A DNA stretch of 8,407 nt, taken from the NCBI GenBank assembly GCA_023139785.1, contig JAGLMX010000019.1, forward strand, positions 1-8,407, given 5' to 3'. Position numbers and translations under genes: made by a program. This document shows positions 6,901 through 8,407 of the stretch, piece after piece. The first letter of the stretch is position 1. Every line of letters begins with the position of its first letter. The stretch is from Candidatus Aenigmatarchaeota archaeon (lineage in GTDB: Archaea > EX4484-52 > B79-G9). The notes under the pieces were generated by a model. That model did not search any database, was not told the DNA's origin, and saw only the letters and a list, made by a program, of their open reading frames with translations.

Positions 6901-8407
6901 CTGATGCAATACCGACCAGCACACTAGGAGAGTCTGTTGACAGAAACGGTACGGATACCATACTTCTCCGTGTAAGGCTTCGCGATACAGATGCAAGCCA
7001 GTATGTCGGTTCAGGAGTTTACGGAAAAATATGGGTGACGCAAAATTATAGCGACACATCAAGTTATGATGAGGGATATATTTTGCAGACAGACGCTTCA
7101 GGATACCTGGATTACAATTTTGACATAAACTGCTCTTACACAACCGGTACGCATACATGGATGGGTGGAACATTTAACGACGAATGCTATGCAGACCCAA
7201 TATACAACGAGGACGATTTTGATTCAAAAGGAAAGCTCTCCACAAACATTGAGCTTCCTGTAAATGGCACGGGATACAACACCGGAACCCCAATTCCATT
7301 CAGGTTTAATGTGACAAGTGACTGCCAGAATGAAGGCACACTCAACGTGACCTCAACAGGCATTGAACTTCAGAACCCGTCGCTTTCATGGAAAGCATGT
7401 TCTCCTATAACCAGCGAGGGCGGAGCAAATACGGGCTGGTACAACTGCACATGGGACTCTACATTCAATGAGCCTGGATGGTGGAATGTAAGAACAAATG
7501 CTACGAACAACACCTATTACACAGCGCAGGATATGTGGGACGAAAGATTCGAGCTTATCAATTCACCGCCAATATATAATTCAGCAAATGTCACACCCAA
7601 CATAAGCGGTTGGGGATACCACTACAACTATACTGTCAATGTAACTGATTCAGACATGGACGATATTAACTGCACACTATACACAAGCGCAAACAGCGGT
7701 TCCTCGTGGGTTGAAAGAGGCACAGTAGTAGTTCCGCTGGGGCAGGGAATCTGTGCAATAAATGTTAGTGACTTTGGCTGTGGTGATATGGGAGATGACA
7801 ATCTCTTCCTTTTCGAGCTTGATGACAATTATAATCCTGCAGAAAACACAAGTTCTGTGTCAGGCCCGAACATGACTGCGGACACTGTAACCATAGAATA
7901 TATCTTTGGAAATGGCTCAACAGTCAACCGGCAGGGCACAGACACAACCCTTCTTATTGTACAGGTAAACGATACACACAAGCAGGGCGCACCAATCGCT
8001 CTTGGGGCAGACGCGACGTTTTGGATCACTGATAACGGCGCAACATATGACTCAGGAACATTGAACACAACTAATTCAAGCGGATATGTGAACTACTATT
8101 TTGACCCGGACTGTTCTCCGCTTTATGAGCCGGGTGTTCAGCAGTGGACTGCAGGAGTAACAGATTCGTGCTATACAGACATCAACCTCACAATAAATTA
8201 TACGCTGACAAATTACGCGTCTCTTGTCAATAGCATAACAAACCCTCCGCTTGAAAGCGAATACGAGCGCGGCACAAACGTGACTGTGGACGCCACCATA
8301 AAGGATGACTGTAATATCGGTTTGGTGGGTGTCGGGCGCGAGATGTTTTTTACGCATGAAATAGATTATCTGAATTACAGTTGCACTGTTACTGATGAGG
8401 GTGCCGG
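1..8407 (+). CDS. Giant repetitive Ig-like surface or secreted protein, internal fragment lacking both ends
   Basis: One frame, with codons beginning at position 3, runs through the window without a stop: 2,801 complete codons plus partial codons at each edge (bases 1-2 and 8406-8407). The first and last residues, signal peptide and any membrane or cell-wall anchor lie outside. The translation is nine copies of a unit of about 330 residues, each with three beta-strand-rich domains (A, B, C) of about 100, 107 and 123 residues. Hydrophobic and polar residues alternate as in Ig-like beta-sandwiches. It is rich in Asn, Thr, Tyr, Asp and N-x-S/T sequons, poor in Lys and Arg, and holds 4-8 Cys per unit, all of which point to an exported, probably N-glycosylated and disulfide-bonded protein. 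I saw no transmembrane segment and no enzyme signature. A giant adhesin, sheath or S-layer-associated protein is the likeliest role by analogy with other tandem Ig-like giants. The coding call is very secure; the function is inferred. Confidence 0.96.
978..1973 (+). repeat. Repeat unit 2 (A-B-C), 332 residues
   Basis: Begins at the V-N-R-S anchor (978-989). Domain A spans about 978-1277 and carries N-Q-T-N-S-S-G-Y and a C-S-Y site (1179-1187). Domain B, 1278-1598, carries D-E-C and Y-S-C-E-W. Domain C, 1599-1973, has G-W-G-G, an acidic loop with Asp at 1698, 1704 and 1710, a C-x2-C pair (Cys at 1779 and 1788), F-S-C-S-D and W-Y-F-K-F-N-A-T-D. With 8 Cys it is a full-complement unit. I count about 27 N-x-S/T sequons in it by eye, the densest unit I checked. 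A 17-base stretch at 1134-1150 recurs exactly at 2121-2137 in unit 3, and another at 858-874 in unit 1 recurs at 1857-1873, both about one unit apart. Confidence 0.9.
1974..2960 (+). repeat. Repeat unit 3 (A-B-C), 329 residues
   Basis: Anchor V-N-R-S at 1974-1985. Domain A, about 1974-2276, has L-P-A-G, N-Q-T-N-S-S-G and C-S-P-K-Y (2166-2180). Domain B, 2277-2585, reads G-D-M-N at its start, then E-E-C and T-G-Y-Y-N-C-T-W; it resembles domain B of unit 6 most closely. Domain C, 2586-2960, has four consecutive Asp (2688-2699), a C-x2-C pair (Cys at 2772 and 2781) shared only with unit 2, and W-Y-W-K-F-N-G-T-D. The usual F-S-C-S-D strand is Y-D-E-C-V-D here. Total 8 Cys. The long open frame on the opposite strand across 2468-2875 is a by-product of codon bias in this unit. 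Confidence 0.9.
2961..3956 (+). repeat. Repeat unit 4 (A-B-C), 332 residues
   Basis: Anchor is V-Y-R-E (2961-2972) rather than V-N-R-S. Domain A, about 2961-3263, has F-W-V-T-T and a variant C-A-A-P-L-Y site with its first Cys at 3156-3158, plus a second Cys in S-C-Y-Y. Domain B, 3264-3584, reads G-T-L-S-D-D-C and G-N-G-T-Y-N-C-T-W, close to unit 1. Domain C, 3585-3956, has D-G-W-G-H, an acidic loop with a three-residue insertion (D-V-E-S-G-D-T-D), S-G-P-W, F-D-C-S-D and a T-L-E-K-N-D exit strand like that of unit 7. It lacks the C-x2-C pair, giving 6 Cys. Confidence 0.9.
3957..4922 (+). repeat. Repeat unit 5 (A-B-C), 322 residues, with variant domain C
   Basis: Anchor I-N-R-E at 3957-3968. 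This is the shortest complete unit. Domain A, about 3957-4247, has S-G-S-Y-V-N-Y-S-F and C-S-Y (4143-4151) with a second Cys in N-T-C-Y. Domain B, 4248-4562, has G-T-D-C and S-T-G-Y-Y-N-C-T-W. Domain C, 4563-4922, keeps the S-G-G-W motif and acidic loop but then departs from the usual type (described in the entry at 4563-4922). The unit has 7 Cys, an odd number. Confidence 0.9.
4563..4922 (+). other. Variant domain C (subtype C2) of unit 5
   Basis: After the shared V-T-P-S-S-G-G-W start and acidic loop (D-D-P-E-N-D), the domain reads I-N-C-T-L (4671-4685), W-V-Q-R-G, then G-K-G-N-C with Cys at 4752-4754, and F-G-S-G-D-V-G, ending T-V-F-S-G-P. The ordinary S-G-P-W, F-S-C-S-D and W-Y-F-K-F-N-A-T-D strands are absent or unrecognisable. 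The two Cys lie 25 residues apart and both recur in unit 8, so a domain-internal disulfide is likely. Its length (120 residues) is like ordinary C domains, so it probably keeps the same fold. Confidence 0.7.
4923..5912 (+). repeat. Repeat unit 6 (A-B-C), 330 residues, cysteine-poor
   Basis: Anchor V-D-R-S at 4923-4934. Domain A, about 4923-5207, has F-W-V-T-E-N-G, N-V-S-G-Y and C-S-P-Y-Y (5103-5117); the second Cys is replaced by Arg (CGG, 5160-5162) where unit 9 has Cys in an otherwise similar context. Domain B, 5208-5546, has the full set: S-D-C, F-C-T and T-G-Y-Y-N-C-T-F. Domain C, 5547-5912, has S-G-G-W, D-Y-D-L-D and W-Y-Y-K-F-N-V-S, but the F-S-C-S-D Cys is Gly (GGC, 5772-5774), leaving domain C with none. 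Total 4 Cys, the fewest of the complete units. About 20 sequons counted by eye. Confidence 0.9.
5913..6935 (+). repeat. Repeat unit 7 (A-B-C), 341 residues, longest unit
   Basis: Anchor V-N-R-S at 5913-5924. The extra length sits in domain A (about 5913-6224), which has an extended start rich in Asp and Pro, and in domain B (6225-6560), with an insertion before P-T-G-L-Y-N-V-T. Domain A has C-E-F-S-V-G-P-Q-K-W, and Asp (6180-6182) where the second Cys is expected. Domain B has T-D-E-C-G and G-W-Y-N-C-T. Domain C, 6561-6935, has G-G-W-G, D-A-D-G-N-D and F-T-C-S, then Y-M-F-N-A-S-D and T-L-E-K-D-D like unit 4. Total 5 Cys. Confidence 0.9.
6936..7922 (+). repeat. Repeat unit 8 (A-B-C), 329 residues, with variant domain C
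   Basis: Anchor V-D-R-N at 6936-6947. Domain A, about 6936-7229, has I-W-V-T-Q-N, A-S-G-Y and C-S-Y (7131-7139) with a second Cys in D-E-C-Y. Domain B, 7230-7556, has T-S-D-C and G-W-Y-N-C-T-W. Domain C, 7557-7922, is the variant type otherwise seen only in unit 5. The unit has 8 Cys, including an extra one in F-G-C-G-D where unit 5 has Ser. Its anchor is 2,979 bases from that of unit 5, the same distance that separates the anchors of units 5 and 2. Confidence 0.9.
7557..7922 (+). other. Variant domain C (subtype C2) of unit 8
   Basis: Reads V-T-P-N-I-S-G-W-G, D-S-D-M-D-D, I-N-C-T-L (7665-7679), W-V-E-R-G, G-Q-G-I-C with Cys at 7752-7754, F-G-C-G-D-M-G and V-S-G-P. The second Cys lies exactly 3,000 bases from its counterpart in unit 5. 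The third Cys, in F-G-C-G-D, has no equivalent in unit 5 and no obvious partner inside the domain. Confidence 0.7.
7923..8407 (+). repeat. Repeat unit 9, domain A and first part of domain B (cut by window end)
   Basis: Anchor V-N-R-Q at 7923-7934. Domain A, about 7923-8216, has L-I-V-Q-V, F-W-I-T-D-N-G, T-N-S-S-G-Y-V-N-Y and C-S-P-L-Y (8112-8126), then P-G-V-Q-Q-W-T-A-G and the second Cys at 8169-8171. This domain is closest to domain A of unit 6, which shares L-I-V-Q-V, P-G-V-Q and N-Y-T-L. Domain B starts near 8217 and shows G-T-N-V-T-V, K-D-D-C and Y-S-C-T before the sequence ends. Nothing suggests the repeat array is ending here. Confidence 0.88.

Larger units (their letters stand above)
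4923..7922 (+). repeat. Three-unit super-repeat, copy 2 (units 6-8)
   Basis: Spans 3,000 bases. It matches units 3-5 position by position in domain A subtype and ends with the second copy of the variant domain C. Unit 9, next in line, again starts with the C-S-P-x-Y type of domain A, as a new super-repeat would. Units 1-2 would be the tail of an earlier copy, but unit 2 carries the ordinary domain C rather than the variant, so either the variant arose later or was replaced there. Confidence 0.6.

Noticed and set aside
6880..7173. 97-codon open frame on the minus strand
   Set aside because: Antisense to units 7-8, rich in Cys, His and Leu in no recognisable pattern; a shadow of the real gene.
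8076..8357. 93-codon open frame on the minus strand
   Set aside because: Antisense to unit 9 with no motif and no independent support; a shadow.
1..8407. CRISPR array, tandem DNA satellite or mobile element
   Set aside because: The repeats are protein-level and diverged in nucleotide sequence. Only short exact matches (such as the 17-base ones near 1134/2121 and 858/1857) are seen, with no spacers, inverted ends or transposase.
1..8407. Internal promoters, terminators or a break between two genes
   Set aside because: No stop codon, gap or hairpin with a T-run was found in the frame; AT-rich spots are explained by Asn, Ile, Tyr and Lys codons.

Overview
The whole window lies inside one protein-coding gene on the + strand. 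A single reading frame (codons starting at position 3) stays open for 2,801 complete codons, from the first base to the last. There is no start codon context, stop codon, promoter, terminator, RNA gene or intergenic gap in view. The gene is therefore larger than 8.4 kb, and both of its ends lie outside the window.

The product is a giant, repetitive, almost certainly extracellular protein. It is built from a roughly 330-residue (about 990 nt) unit repeated nine times: unit 1 lacks only about its first three residues, units 2-8 are complete, and unit 9 is cut by the window edge. Every complete unit has the same three parts in the same order. Domain A (95-104 residues) starts at a V-N-R-S-like anchor and carries a T-N-S-S-G-Y strand followed by C-S. 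Domain B (103-113 residues) carries a D-E-C site and a T-G-Y-Y-N-C-T-W strand. Domain C (120-125 residues) carries a G-W-G motif, an acidic D-x-D loop and usually a W-Y-F-K-F-N-A-T-D strand. The alternating hydrophobic/polar pattern and domain sizes suggest Ig-like beta-sandwiches, about 25 complete ones in view. The units are clearly homologous but strongly diverged, so this is an old, length-constrained repeat rather than a recent tandem expansion.

Over this sits a second period of three units (about 2.95-3.0 kb). Domain A of units 2, 5 and 8 reads C-S-Y. In units 3, 6 and 9 it reads C-S-P-x-Y, and in units 1, 4 and 7 it reads neither. A distinct domain C variant occurs only in units 5 and 8. 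This suggests the gene grew first by single-unit and later by three-unit duplication.

The protein is very rich in Asn, Thr, Tyr and Asp, poor in Lys and Arg, has 4-8 cysteines per unit, and is crowded with N-x-S/T sequons (about 27 in unit 2 and 20 in unit 6, counted by eye). With frequent ATA, AGG and ACA codons and G+C in roughly the low-to-mid 40s percent, this best fits a surface glycoprotein of an archaeon, possibly a DPANN-type lineage. That is an inference: no marker gene is present, and giant surface genes also occur in some bacteria such as Omnitrophota. A role as a giant adhesin, sheath or S-layer-associated filament is plausible. I see no catalytic motif and cannot name the gene.
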